From Pseudarthrobacter sp. (GTDB lineage: Bacteria; Actinomycetota; Actinomycetes; Actinomycetales; Micrococcaceae): DNA of 6,066 nt. The position numbers were made by a program, and so were the translations under genes. Within the stretch, counting starts at the first letter, position 1. Every line of letters begins with the position of its first letter. The DNA lies in assembly GCA_013362385.1 (NCBI GenBank), contig JABFWC010000431.1, forward strand, positions 1 to 6,066, read 5' to 3'. A model generated the notes under the pieces. It worked only from the letters and a program-made list of their open reading frames with translations, was not told where the DNA came from and searched no databases. Shown here in pieces: positions 1-6,032 of this stretch.

Positions 1-363
1 GCGCTGATGGAGGAGATGCTGAACAAGGCAGCGGCGGCGGGCCAGCTGAACGTCCAGCCCAGGGAAGCGGCCAGGTCCATCCTGGCGGCCAACGTGGGCG
101 TGACGCTGATGCTGATTGCGGAGCCCGCCTCCGAACGGAACCTTGAACTGTCCACCATGACCCGGGACGCCATGATCTTCGCGGTGTCCGCCGAGCCGGC
201 CAGCGGCCCGGCCCCCGGGGCCAACGGGAAATCCTCGGTGGTGGTGGCAGCGATCGCCCTGAACGCCGCACTTCAGGCCTCGCACTCTGACCAGCTCTCG
301 AGCTCGGAGCTCAAACTCTTCCTCGAGTGGCTGCACCGGATCTCCACCAGCCCTGCCGGGTGA
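1..363 (+). CDS. C-terminal part of a probable TetR/AcrR-family regulator (5' end outside window)
   Basis: The reading frame is open from the first base and ends at TGA 361-363, giving about 120 residues of a protein whose start lies upstream. The visible part is helical and has the look of a TetR-type ligand-binding/dimerisation domain: a segment with AARSILAANVGVTLML followed by an acidic/polar stretch and TMTRDAMIFAV, then a Gly/Pro/Ala-rich insert, and a last helix ending in LKLFLEWLHRI. The DNA-binding helix-turn-helix, which would settle the family, is not in the window, so the assignment rests on the pattern of the C-terminal helices. The gene sits 99 bases upstream of mtlA in the same direction. 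It may regulate the mannitol operon, but position is the only argument. TetR control of mtl genes would differ from the MtlR types known from enterics and Bacillus. Family confidence is moderate; that it is a real gene is nearly certain. Confidence 0.62.
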   Translation, partial: ALMEEMLNKAAAAGQLNVQPREAARSILAANVGVTLMLIAEPASERNLELSTMTRDAMIFAVSAEPASGPAPGANGKSSVVVAAIALNAALQASHSDQLSSSELKLFLEWLHRISTSPAG

Positions 364-462
364 CCCGGCACGCCACAAGCACTACCCGCTCCACCCAGCA
401 GTACGTCGTCGTATCTATCGGACCATCCTGCGGAGCAGCAGGAATGACGGTTAGGAAATCAC
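364..462 (+). promoter_or_regulatory. Intergenic leader of mtlA with inverted repeat and RBS
   Basis: This 99-base gap must hold the mtlA promoter if mtlA is not co-transcribed with the upstream regulator gene. An inverted repeat, TCCTGC (426-431) and GCAGGA (438-443) separated by six bases, lies 19 bases before the mtlA start and could be an operator or an RNA hairpin in the leader. A weak -10-like TATCTA occurs at 413-418, but I see no convincing -35 box. The Shine-Dalgarno AGGAA (453-457) is five bases from the ATG at 463. No U-run follows the inverted repeat, so a classical terminator for the upstream gene is not supported. Confidence 0.35.
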
Positions 463-2526
463 ATGGCAACAGAGACAGTTGCAAAGCCCCGGACCAGTGC
501 CAGGGTCCACGTCCAACGGTTCGGGACCTTCCTGTCCGGGATGATCATGCCGAACATTGGCGCATTTATCGCCTGGGGCCTCATCACGGCCCTCTTTATT
601 GAGAAGGGCTGGCTGCCCGTCCCGCAACTGGGTGGTTTCGGCGAGACCGGCGGAAAGCCGAACATCGGCCTGGTTGGCCCCATGATCACTTACCTGCTGC
701 CCCTGCTGATCGGCTACACCGGCGGCAAGATGGTCTATGACGTCCGCGGCGGCGTGGTGGGAGCCATCGGCACCATGGGCGTCATCGTCGGCGCCGGCAT
801 CCCCATGTTCATCGGCGCCATGATCATGGGTCCGCTGGGCGGCTGGACCATGAAGAAGATCGACTCGATCTGGGACGGCAAGATCCGCCCCGGCTTCGAG
901 ATGCTGGTCAACAACTTCTCCGCCGGCATCTGGGGCGCGCTGCTGGCGCTGCTGGGCTTCTACGGGATATCGCCGCTGGTGACGGCCTTCAGTACGGCCG
1001 CCGGCAACTTCGTGCAGTTCCTGGTCCACAACGGCCTGCTGCCGCTGACCAGCATCTTCATCGAACCCGCCAAGGTGCTGTTCCTGAACAACGCCATCAA
1101 CCACGGCGTGCTCACCCCGCTGGGCATCCAGCAGTCCCTCGCCCAGGGCAAGTCCATCCTGTTCCTGCTCGAAGCCAACCCGGGCCCGGGCCTGGGCCTC
1201 CTCCTGGCGTACGCGTTCTTCGGCCGCGGCGCCGCCAAGGCATCGGCTCCCGGCGCAGCGATCATCCAGTTCCTCGGCGGCATCCACGAGATCTACTTCC
1301 CGTACGTCCTGATGCGCCCGCTGCTGATCCTGGGTACGATGGCCGGCGGCATGACCGGTATCGCCACCCTGGCCATCACCAACTCCGGCCTGGTGGCACC
1401 GGCAGCCCCTGGTTCCATCTTCGCCGTGCTGGCCCAGACCTCCCGCGACAGCTACGTCGGCGTGATCCTCTCCGTGGTGCTGGCGGCCACCGTGTCCTTC
1501 CTGGTCTCCTCGGTCATCCTGCGCACCACCAAGCACAGCGACGAGGTGGACCTCAGCGATGCCACCTCGCGGATGGAGCAGATGAAGGGCAAGAAGAGCT
1601 CCGTAGCCTCAACCCTCACCGGAGCAGGCACCGGAGCAGGTGCCGCCGCCGGCGCGGGCGGTGTCGGCGTCCTGGCCGGGCCCGTGCGCAACATCGTCTT
1701 CGCCTGCGACGCCGGCATGGGCTCAAGCGCCATGGGCGCCTCCGTGCTGCGGAACAAGATCAAGGCGGCCGGCTTCCCGGACGTCAAGGTCACCAACGCC
1801 TCCATCGCCAACCTCACGGACACCTACGACGTGGTCATCACGCACCAGGACCTGACCGAGCGAGCGAAGCCGGCCACGTCCAGCGCCGTCCACTATTCGG
1901 TGGACAACTTCATGAGCAGCCCGCGGTACGACGAGATCGTCGAGCTGGTCCGCGAAAGCAACACCGAGGGTGCCATGGCAGCAGAGGCAGGTGCCGGCGC
2001 CGGGACAGCGCGCGGCGCGCACGCCGCCGCGGCGCCGGTCGACGCAGCCCCTGCCGCTGCAGGTGCCGCCGCAGCAACCGCACCGGCCGCCGGCGGAGAG
2101 GTCCTGGCCCGGGAGAGCGTGGTCCTGAACGGGTCCGCAACCACCCGCGATGCCGCCATCGACGAGGCCGGCCGGCTCCTGCTGGCCCGCGGCGCGGTGG
2201 ACGAAGGCTACATTGCCGCCATGCACGAGCGAGAAGCGTCAGTGTCCACGTACATGGGCAGCTTCCTCGCCATCCCGCACGGCACCAATGCCGCCAAGGA
2301 TCACATCCGCAAGTCCGCGGTGTCCGTGATCCGCTACCCGGAGGGCATCGACTGGAACGGCAAGGAGGTCAAGTTCGTAGTGGGCGTTGCGGGCATCAAC
2401 AACGAGCACCTGCACATCCTGTCCTCCATTGCCAAGGTATTCACCAACAAGGAGCAGGTCGCCCGGCTTGAGGCCGCCACCTCGGAGGATGAAGTCCTGG
2501 AACTCTTCGGAAAGGTCAACGCATAG
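463..2526 (+). CDS. mtlA: PTS mannitol transporter, subunit IICBA
   Basis: This is the mannitol-specific enzyme II of the phosphotransferase system: a membrane permease that takes up mannitol and phosphorylates it to mannitol 1-phosphate with phosphate from PEP via EI and HPr. At 687 residues all three domains are in one chain, as in E. coli MtlA (about 637). The IIC membrane domain (about 12-357) is very close to E. coli MtlA, with FLSGMIMPNIGAFIAWG, MVNNFSAG-type and NNAINHG (209-215) segments and the GIHE signature at 273-276 (Glu276). Domain IIB (about 407-501) has the phosphocysteine loop CDAGMGSSAMG with Cys415. Domain IIA (about 547-687) has the phosphohistidine motif IPHGT with His606. 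Two Ala/Gly-rich linkers (about 358-406 and 503-546) join the domains and account for the extra length. The start is fixed by the match to the MtlA N-terminus and by AGGAA at 453-457. It heads the operon with mtlD. Confidence 0.97.
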   Translation: MATETVAKPRTSARVHVQRFGTFLSGMIMPNIGAFIAWGLITALFIEKGWLPVPQLGGFGETGGKPNIGLVGPMITYLLPLLIGYTGGKMVYDVRGGVVGAIGTMGVIVGAGIPMFIGAMIMGPLGGWTMKKIDSIWDGKIRPGFEMLVNNFSAGIWGALLALLGFYGISPLVTAFSTAAGNFVQFLVHNGLLPLTSIFIEPAKVLFLNNAINHGVLTPLGIQQSLAQGKSILFLLEANPGPGLGLLLAYAFFGRGAAKASAPGAAIIQFLGGIHEIYFPYVLMRPLLILGTMAGGMTGIATLAITNSGLVAPAAPGSIFAVLAQTSRDSYVGVILSVVLAATVSFLVSSVILRTTKHSDEVDLSDATSRMEQMKGKKSSVASTLTGAGTGAGAAAGAGGVGVLAGPVRNIVFACDAGMGSSAMGASVLRNKIKAAGFPDVKVTNASIANLTDTYDVVITHQDLTERAKPATSSAVHYSVDNFMSSPRYDEIVELVRESNTEGAMAAEAGAGAGTARGAHAAAAPVDAAPAAAGAAAATAPAAGGEVLARESVVLNGSATTRDAAIDEAGRLLLARGAVDEGYIAAMHEREASVSTYMGSFLAIPHGTNAAKDHIRKSAVSVIRYPEGIDWNGKEVKFVVGVAGINNEHLHILSSIAKVFTNKEQVARLEAATSEDEVLELFGKVNA

Positions 2527-3689
2527 TGAAGGCAGTACATTTCGGTGCCGGCAACATCGGCCGCGGCTTCGTGGGCCTGCTCCTGCATGATGCCGGCTAC
2601 GAGGTGGTGTTTGCCGACGTCGCGGAAGGACTCATCGCCCAGCTGGCGGCGGCGGAGAGCTACGCCGTGCATGAGGTGGGGGAGAACCCCGCCGTGCGGA
2701 CGGTGGATAACTTCCGCGCCTTGAATTCCAACACGCAGGAAGCGGAGCTCGTCTCGGAGATCGCGACGGCGGACATCGTCACCACCGCGGTGGGCCCGCA
2801 CATCCTCAAGTTCGTTGCGCCCGTCATCGCCCGGGGAATCGTGGCGCGGGAACCCGGGCTGGCGCCGTTGCAGGTGATGGCCTGCGAGAACGCCATCAAC
2901 GCCACGGACATCCTGGCCAAGGAGGTGGCCGCCCAGCCGGGGGCCGCCGCCGGAGCACTGGACGGCAAGGTGGTGTTCGCGAACACTGCCGTTGACCGGA
3001 TCGTGCCCAACCAGGAACCCGGCCAGGGCCTGGACGTCACGGTGGAGACGTTCTACGAGTGGGTCATCGACCGGACCCCCTTCGGCGGAGGCGCGCCGGT
3101 CATCCCCGGCGCCACCTTCGTGGACGAGCTGGCCCCCTACATCGAACGGAAGCTTTTCACGGTGAACACCGGGCACGCCTCCGCGGCGTACCTCGGGTTC
3201 GAGGCAGGGCTGGAAAAGATCTCCGACGCCATGGCGGACCAGGATGTTGCCGAGGATGTCCGGGCGGTGCTGGAGGAGACCAAGCAGCTCCTCGTGGCAA
3301 AGCACGGCTTCAGCAACGACGAACAGGAGGCCTATGTCCAAAAGATCCTGGTCCGGTTCTCCAACCCGCACCTTCCGGATACCGTCAACCGTGTGGGCCG
3401 GGCGCCGCTACGCAAGCTGAGCCGGCACGAGCGCTTCATCGGACCGGCCGCGGAACTGGCCGAACGCGGAGTCGTCCCGGAGGCGCTGCTGGGTGCCATC
3501 GCCGCCGCGCTGCGCTTCACCGACCCCGCCGACGCCGAGGCCACGGAACTCGCGGGCATTTTGGGCACGAGCAGCCCTGCCGATGCCACGGCGAAGATCA
3601 CAGGCCTGGAGCCGGAGCATCCGCTGTTCGGCGCCGTGGCCACCCTCGTGGAGGAGCGGCAGGCCGAAATGGCGCGCACCTCCGCCTGA
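2526..3689 (+). CDS. mtlD: Mannitol-1-phosphate 5-dehydrogenase
   Basis: This cytosolic enzyme oxidises D-mannitol 1-phosphate with NAD+ to fructose 6-phosphate, the step after MtlA. It has 387 residues against about 382 in E. coli. The N-terminal Rossmann fold opens with the NAD motif GAGNIGRG at residues 7-14. The polyol-specific long-chain dehydrogenase catalytic triad is visible as Lys209, Asn214 and His217 in KLFTVNTGH (K-x4-N-x2-H). Other family blocks are AVDRIVP, EWVIDRTPFGG and NRVGRAPLRKLSRHERFIGP. The GTG start overlaps the mtlA stop by one base (TAGTG, 2524-2528). A Shine-Dalgarno GGAAAGG at 2509-2515 lies inside the end of mtlA, ten bases upstream. This supports translational coupling of transporter and enzyme. 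No key residue is missing. Confidence 0.97.
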   Translation: MKAVHFGAGNIGRGFVGLLLHDAGYEVVFADVAEGLIAQLAAAESYAVHEVGENPAVRTVDNFRALNSNTQEAELVSEIATADIVTTAVGPHILKFVAPVIARGIVAREPGLAPLQVMACENAINATDILAKEVAAQPGAAAGALDGKVVFANTAVDRIVPNQEPGQGLDVTVETFYEWVIDRTPFGGGAPVIPGATFVDELAPYIERKLFTVNTGHASAAYLGFEAGLEKISDAMADQDVAEDVRAVLEETKQLLVAKHGFSNDEQEAYVQKILVRFSNPHLPDTVNRVGRAPLRKLSRHERFIGPAAELAERGVVPEALLGAIAAALRFTDPADAEATELAGILGTSSPADATAKITGLEPEHPLFGAVATLVEERQAEMARTSA

Positions 3690-3718
3690 CCCGCCACGCT
3701 ACAGACGACGTATCTGAA

Positions 3719-3759
3719 AGGACGGCGCCGGCACTTTCCGCAAGTGCCGGCGTCGTCCT
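3719..3759 (+). terminator. GC-rich hairpin after mtlD, probable terminator
   Basis: Bases 3719-3736 pair with 3742-3759 around the loop TCCGC (3737-3741), giving an 18-bp stem with a single G-U pair (3725/3753) and no bulge. It begins 29 bases after the mtlD stop. Downstream is CTGTTGTGTGG, with only scattered Ts and no true U-run. This fits the U-poor hairpin terminators often seen in high-GC actinobacteria, or a structure protecting the mtlAD transcript 3' end. The next gene starts about 20 bases beyond, so a role in the leader of that gene is also possible. Confidence 0.72.
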
Positions 3760-3780
3760 GTTGTGTGGCAGGCTGGGCGG

Positions 3781-4284
3781 GTGATCCCCGACCTGCTGAC
3801 CGCCGACGTCCACGGCCGTACCTTCCGCCTCCGGCGCGCCACGCGGGCGGACCTGCCCGCCATCGTCCGGCCGCTCGCCGACGACGCCATGGGCGCCGGG
3901 CGTGAGGACGGCGCGGACATGGCGCCCTACGAGCAGGCTTTTGACGCGATCGACGCCGACCCCGCCCATGTGCTGCTGGCGGGGGAGCTGCTGCCCGAGG
4001 GGGCGGACGCGGGCCCCGTTGTTGCCACCCTCCAGCTGAGTTTCCTTCCCGGCATCTCGCGGCACGGAGCCTGGCGGTCGCAGATCGAAGGCGTGCGGGT
4101 GGCCGCATCCCTGCGCGGCCAGGGCATCGGCCAGCTGATGGTGCAGTGGGCTGTCGACGAGTCGCGCCGCCGCGGCTGCGGCCTGGTGCAACTGACCACG
4201 CATGTGAGCCGTGCCGCGGCACACCGGTTCTATGAACGGCTCGGCTTCGAGGCCAGCCACGTCGGAATGAAGCTGCCGCTGTGA
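3781..4284 (+). CDS. GNAT-family N-acetyltransferase, substrate unknown
   Basis: This 167-residue protein has the single-domain layout of Gcn5-related acetyltransferases, which move an acetyl group from acetyl-CoA to an amine. The N-terminal strand and helix are FRLRRATRADLPAIV. The acetyl-CoA pyrophosphate loop (motif A) is RGQGIG at 112-117, preceded by the strand EGVRVAASL. The C-terminal motif HRFYERLGF carries Tyr151, at the usual position of the general acid. The segment LLAGELLPEGADAGPVVATLQLSFLPG is the central strand pair. No substrate can be inferred. I chose the GTG at 3781 because it falls after the hairpin; an in-frame GTG at 3763 would add six residues but lies almost on the stem. 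Neither has a good Shine-Dalgarno (a G-rich GGCTGGGCGG precedes 3781), and no in-frame ATG occurs before the conserved domain. The family call is firm and the start is uncertain. Confidence 0.88.
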   Translation: MIPDLLTADVHGRTFRLRRATRADLPAIVRPLADDAMGAGREDGADMAPYEQAFDAIDADPAHVLLAGELLPEGADAGPVVATLQLSFLPGISRHGAWRSQIEGVRVAASLRGQGIGQLMVQWAVDESRRRGCGLVQLTTHVSRAAAHRFYERLGFEASHVGMKLPL

Positions 4285-4287
4285 CCG

Positions 4288-4317
4288 TTGACCGTTAGGT
4301 ACCCTAAATGTTAGGGT
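4288..4317 (+). promoter_or_regulatory. Candidate promoter of the marR-MFS operon
   Basis: TTGACC (4288-4293) matches the -35 consensus in five of six positions. It is followed after 18 bases by TAGGGT (4312-4317), which fits the TANNNT -10 pattern of actinobacterial housekeeping promoters. Transcription would then begin near 4323-4326, right at the ATG codons, giving a leaderless message. The alternative -10, TACCCT (4300-4305), has no good -35 at the right distance. The -35 box lies in a tandem TGACCGT repeat (4282-4288 and 4289-4295) that begins in the GNAT stop codon. Both -10 candidates fall within the palindromic operator, so a bound repressor would block RNA polymerase. Confidence 0.4.
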
Positions 4318-4323
4318 ACCTAA
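4295..4323. promoter_or_regulatory. Perfect 13-bp inverted repeat, probable MarR operator
   Basis: The left arm TTAGGTACCCTAA (4295-4307) and right arm TTAGGGTACCTAA (4311-4323) are exact reverse complements, separated by ATG (4308-4310). Each arm is itself nearly palindromic: it can be read as TTAGGGTACCCTAA with one base missing, so the site may hold two dimer-binding units 17 bp apart. It lies directly before and into the start of a MarR-family gene, where such regulators typically bind to repress themselves and a linked pump. The sequence is AT-richer than its surroundings. The AGGG (4313-4316) that could serve as Shine-Dalgarno for the marR ATGs lies within the right arm. Confidence 0.85.
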
Positions 4324-4760
4324 TGATGAAAGATCCCGAACTGCAGGAGCTCGCCAGCGGGTTCCGCGAAGCCCTCCGCCAAAGCGTGTACCTCGTGCGG
4401 CGCCTCGACGCCGAAGGCGAGCTCAGCGCAGCCCAGCTCAGCACCCTCAAGATGCTGCTTGGTGACGGGCAGCGGGTGGGCGAGATCGCCCGGAACCTCG
4501 GAGTCCGGGTGCCAAGTGCCACCGAACAGATCATCAAGCTCGAGCGGGCCGGGCTGGCCCGCCGCGAGTCCGATCCTGCCGACTCGCGCGCGGTGCGGGT
4601 GGTCCTGACGCCCGAAGGCCGGACCGCCGTCGACTCCGCAAACCAGCGGCGCAACCAGGTGATGGCAGGCCTCCTCGGCACGCTCACCGACCAGGACCGG
4701 ACGGCCCTGGCCGCCGCACTGCCGGTCATCGGCAAGATCATCAACGCAGCCCAGAACTGA
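4323..4760 (+). CDS. MarR-family transcriptional regulator
   Basis: This is a small (145 residues) winged helix-turn-helix repressor of the MarR family, which acts as a dimer and usually releases DNA on binding a small phenolic or lipophilic ligand or on oxidation. The HTH spans about 50-77, with GEIARNLGV as the first helices and VPSATEQIIKLERAG as recognition helix. The wing follows at 80-99, with DPADSRAVRVVLTPEG carrying the typical Asp-x-Arg pattern. The flanking helices (5-30 and 100-143) form the dimer interface. There is no cysteine, so a thiol-oxidation switch is unlikely. Three in-frame ATGs exist: 4308 (centre of the palindrome), 4323 and 4326. I prefer 4323 or 4326, as AGGG at 4313-4316 is spaced 6 or 9 bases from them, and an initiation site at 4308 would put the operator in the coding region. 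The MFS gene follows after 27 bases, so the pair probably forms one autorepressed unit. Confidence 0.92.
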   Translation: MMKDPELQELASGFREALRQSVYLVRRLDAEGELSAAQLSTLKMLLGDGQRVGEIARNLGVRVPSATEQIIKLERAGLARRESDPADSRAVRVVLTPEGRTAVDSANQRRNQVMAGLLGTLTDQDRTALAAALPVIGKIINAAQN

Positions 4761-4787
4761 TTTCTTCGACAACTAGGAGCACCCTCC

Positions 4788-6014
4788 ATGGACGGCCAGC
4801 TCGCAGAAACCCTGCCGGCACCAGAAACCACCCTGCAGGCCGAAAAAGCCTCTTTCCTGAAGCAGCCAAAGGCGGTGTGGGCCACCGCCCTCGCCGCCGT
4901 GTTCGCCTTCATGGGCATCGGCCTGGTGGACCCCATCCTCCCCGCCATCGCCAAGAACCTGGAAGCCACTCCCAGCCAGGTCTCCCTGCTCTTCACCAGC
5001 TACTTCCTGGTCACCGCGCTGGCCATGCTGATCACCGGATTCGTATCCTCGCGCATCGGCGGCAAACGGACACTGTTGATCGGCCTGGCCGTCATCGTGG
5101 TCTTCGCCTCGCTCTCCGGCCTCGCCGGCAGCGTGGGTGAACTCGTGGGCTTCCGGGCCGGCTGGGGGCTGGGCAACGCCCTCTTCGTGGCCACCGCCCT
5201 GGCCGTGATTGTTGGTGTCGCCAGCGGCGGTGCGGGGACGGCGATCATCCTCTATGAAGCGGCCCTTGGCCTGGGCATTTCGCTCGGCCCGCTCCTGGGC
5301 GCCCTCCTGGGCGGCTGGCAGTGGCGCGCCCCGTTCTTCGGCACCGCCGTCCTGATGGCCGTTGCCTTCATCGCCCTCATCGCGCTGCTGCCCAAAACGC
5401 CGTTGCCCGAACGCAAGGTGCGGCTGCGCGATCCCCTCCTGGCGCTGGGTGACAGGGGACTGCGCACGACGGCGGCGAGCAGCCTGTTCTACAACTACGG
5501 CTTCTTCACCATCCTGGCTTTCACCCCGTTTATCCTCGGCATGGACGCCTACGGCATCGGCGGCGTCTTCTTCGGTTGGGGTGTGGCCGTGGCCGTCTTC
5601 TCCGTGTACGTCGCGCCGATCCTGCAGAACCGTTTCGGTGCCGTCAAGGTGCTCACCGGCACCCTGTTCCTGCTCGTTCTTGACCTGGCCGGGCTGGGAC
5701 TGGCGGCCGGGCACTCGGTGCCCGCCGTCGTCGTCCTGGTCATCGCTGCCGGTGCCCTGCTGGGCATCAACAACACCCTCTACACCGAACTGGCCATGGG
5801 TGTCTCCGATTCGCCGCGCCCCGTCGCCTCGTCCGGCTACAACTTCGTCCGCTGGATGGGTGGTGCGCTGGCCCCGTTTGCCGCGGCCCAGCTGGGCGAG
5901 CACTTCGGCCCGCAGGTGCCGTTCTTCGCCGGTGCCGTGGCGATGGTGATCGCCATCCTGATCGCGTTCGGCGGACGCAAGTACCTGTCCTCGCACGAAC
6001 CGCACGTCGTCTAG
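4788..6014 (+). CDS. MFS transporter, DHA1-type drug/metabolite exporter
   Basis: This 408-residue integral membrane protein has the hydrophobicity of a 12-helix major facilitator, probably a proton-coupled exporter. A hydrophilic tail of about 28 residues precedes helix 1, which carries GLVDPILPAIA with Asp48, common in the DHA1 family. The loop between helices 2 and 3 has a motif A relative, GFVSSRIGGKR (84-94), in which the usual Asp is Ser88. Motif B appears as FRAGWGLG with Arg123. Antiporter motif C is clear at 161-176 (GLGISLGPLLG and a following GG), which is specific to exporters. The central loop KTPLPERKVRLRDPL (about 200-214) separates the two halves. ATG 4788 is supported by AGGAG at 4775-4779, eight bases upstream. 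The gene is downstream of the MarR repressor, so it is probably induced by a compound that the repressor senses. The substrate cannot be read from the sequence. Confidence 0.93.
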   Translation: MDGQLAETLPAPETTLQAEKASFLKQPKAVWATALAAVFAFMGIGLVDPILPAIAKNLEATPSQVSLLFTSYFLVTALAMLITGFVSSRIGGKRTLLIGLAVIVVFASLSGLAGSVGELVGFRAGWGLGNALFVATALAVIVGVASGGAGTAIILYEAALGLGISLGPLLGALLGGWQWRAPFFGTAVLMAVAFIALIALLPKTPLPERKVRLRDPLLALGDRGLRTTAASSLFYNYGFFTILAFTPFILGMDAYGIGGVFFGWGVAVAVFSVYVAPILQNRFGAVKVLTGTLFLLVLDLAGLGLAAGHSVPAVVVLVIAAGALLGINNTLYTELAMGVSDSPRPVASSGYNFVRWMGGALAPFAAAQLGEHFGPQVPFFAGAVAMVIAILIAFGGRKYLSSHEPHVV

Positions 6015-6032
6015 GCACTGCTTCCCCACGCG

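Noticed and set aside
327..602. Small + strand frame bridging the regulator end and the mtlA start
   Set aside because: No family resemblance; it overlaps two better-supported genes and its sequence is out-of-frame coding DNA.
451..1536. Long - strand open frame of 361 codons opposite mtlA
   Set aside because: Its translation is rich in Asp, Gly, His and Gln without a hydrophobic core, as expected from the antisense of a high-GC membrane protein gene. The + strand frame is unmistakably MtlA.
1981..2100. GC-rich repetitive-looking stretch as a possible DNA repeat or insertion
   Set aside because: It stays in frame as the Ala/Gly-rich linker between IIB and IIA, so it is protein low complexity rather than a mobile or structural DNA repeat.
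2334..3371. - strand open frame of 345 codons across the mtlA/mtlD junction
   Set aside because: It spans two genes with firm family matches on the + strand and shows no recognisable motif.
3332..4260. - strand open frames of 296 and 220 codons opposite mtlD and the GNAT gene
   Set aside because: Composition is Arg/Ala/Pro-rich or Gly/Gln/His-rich, typical of shadow frames, and they cross the hairpin and gene boundaries.
4282..4295. Tandem TGACCGT repeat as a separate binding site
   Set aside because: Two 7-base copies are too few to argue for a site of their own, and they overlap the GNAT stop and the likely -35 box.
5362..5949. + strand open frame of 195 codons within the MFS gene in another frame
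   Set aside because: Ser/Pro/Arg/Trp-rich low-complexity translation and no RBS; the overlapping MFS frame explains the sequence.
4773..6029. - strand open frame of 418 codons opposite the MFS gene
   Set aside because: Its hydrophilic Gly/Glu/Asp/Gln/His content mirrors hydrophobic codons on the other strand. The + strand frame has MFS motifs and a good RBS.
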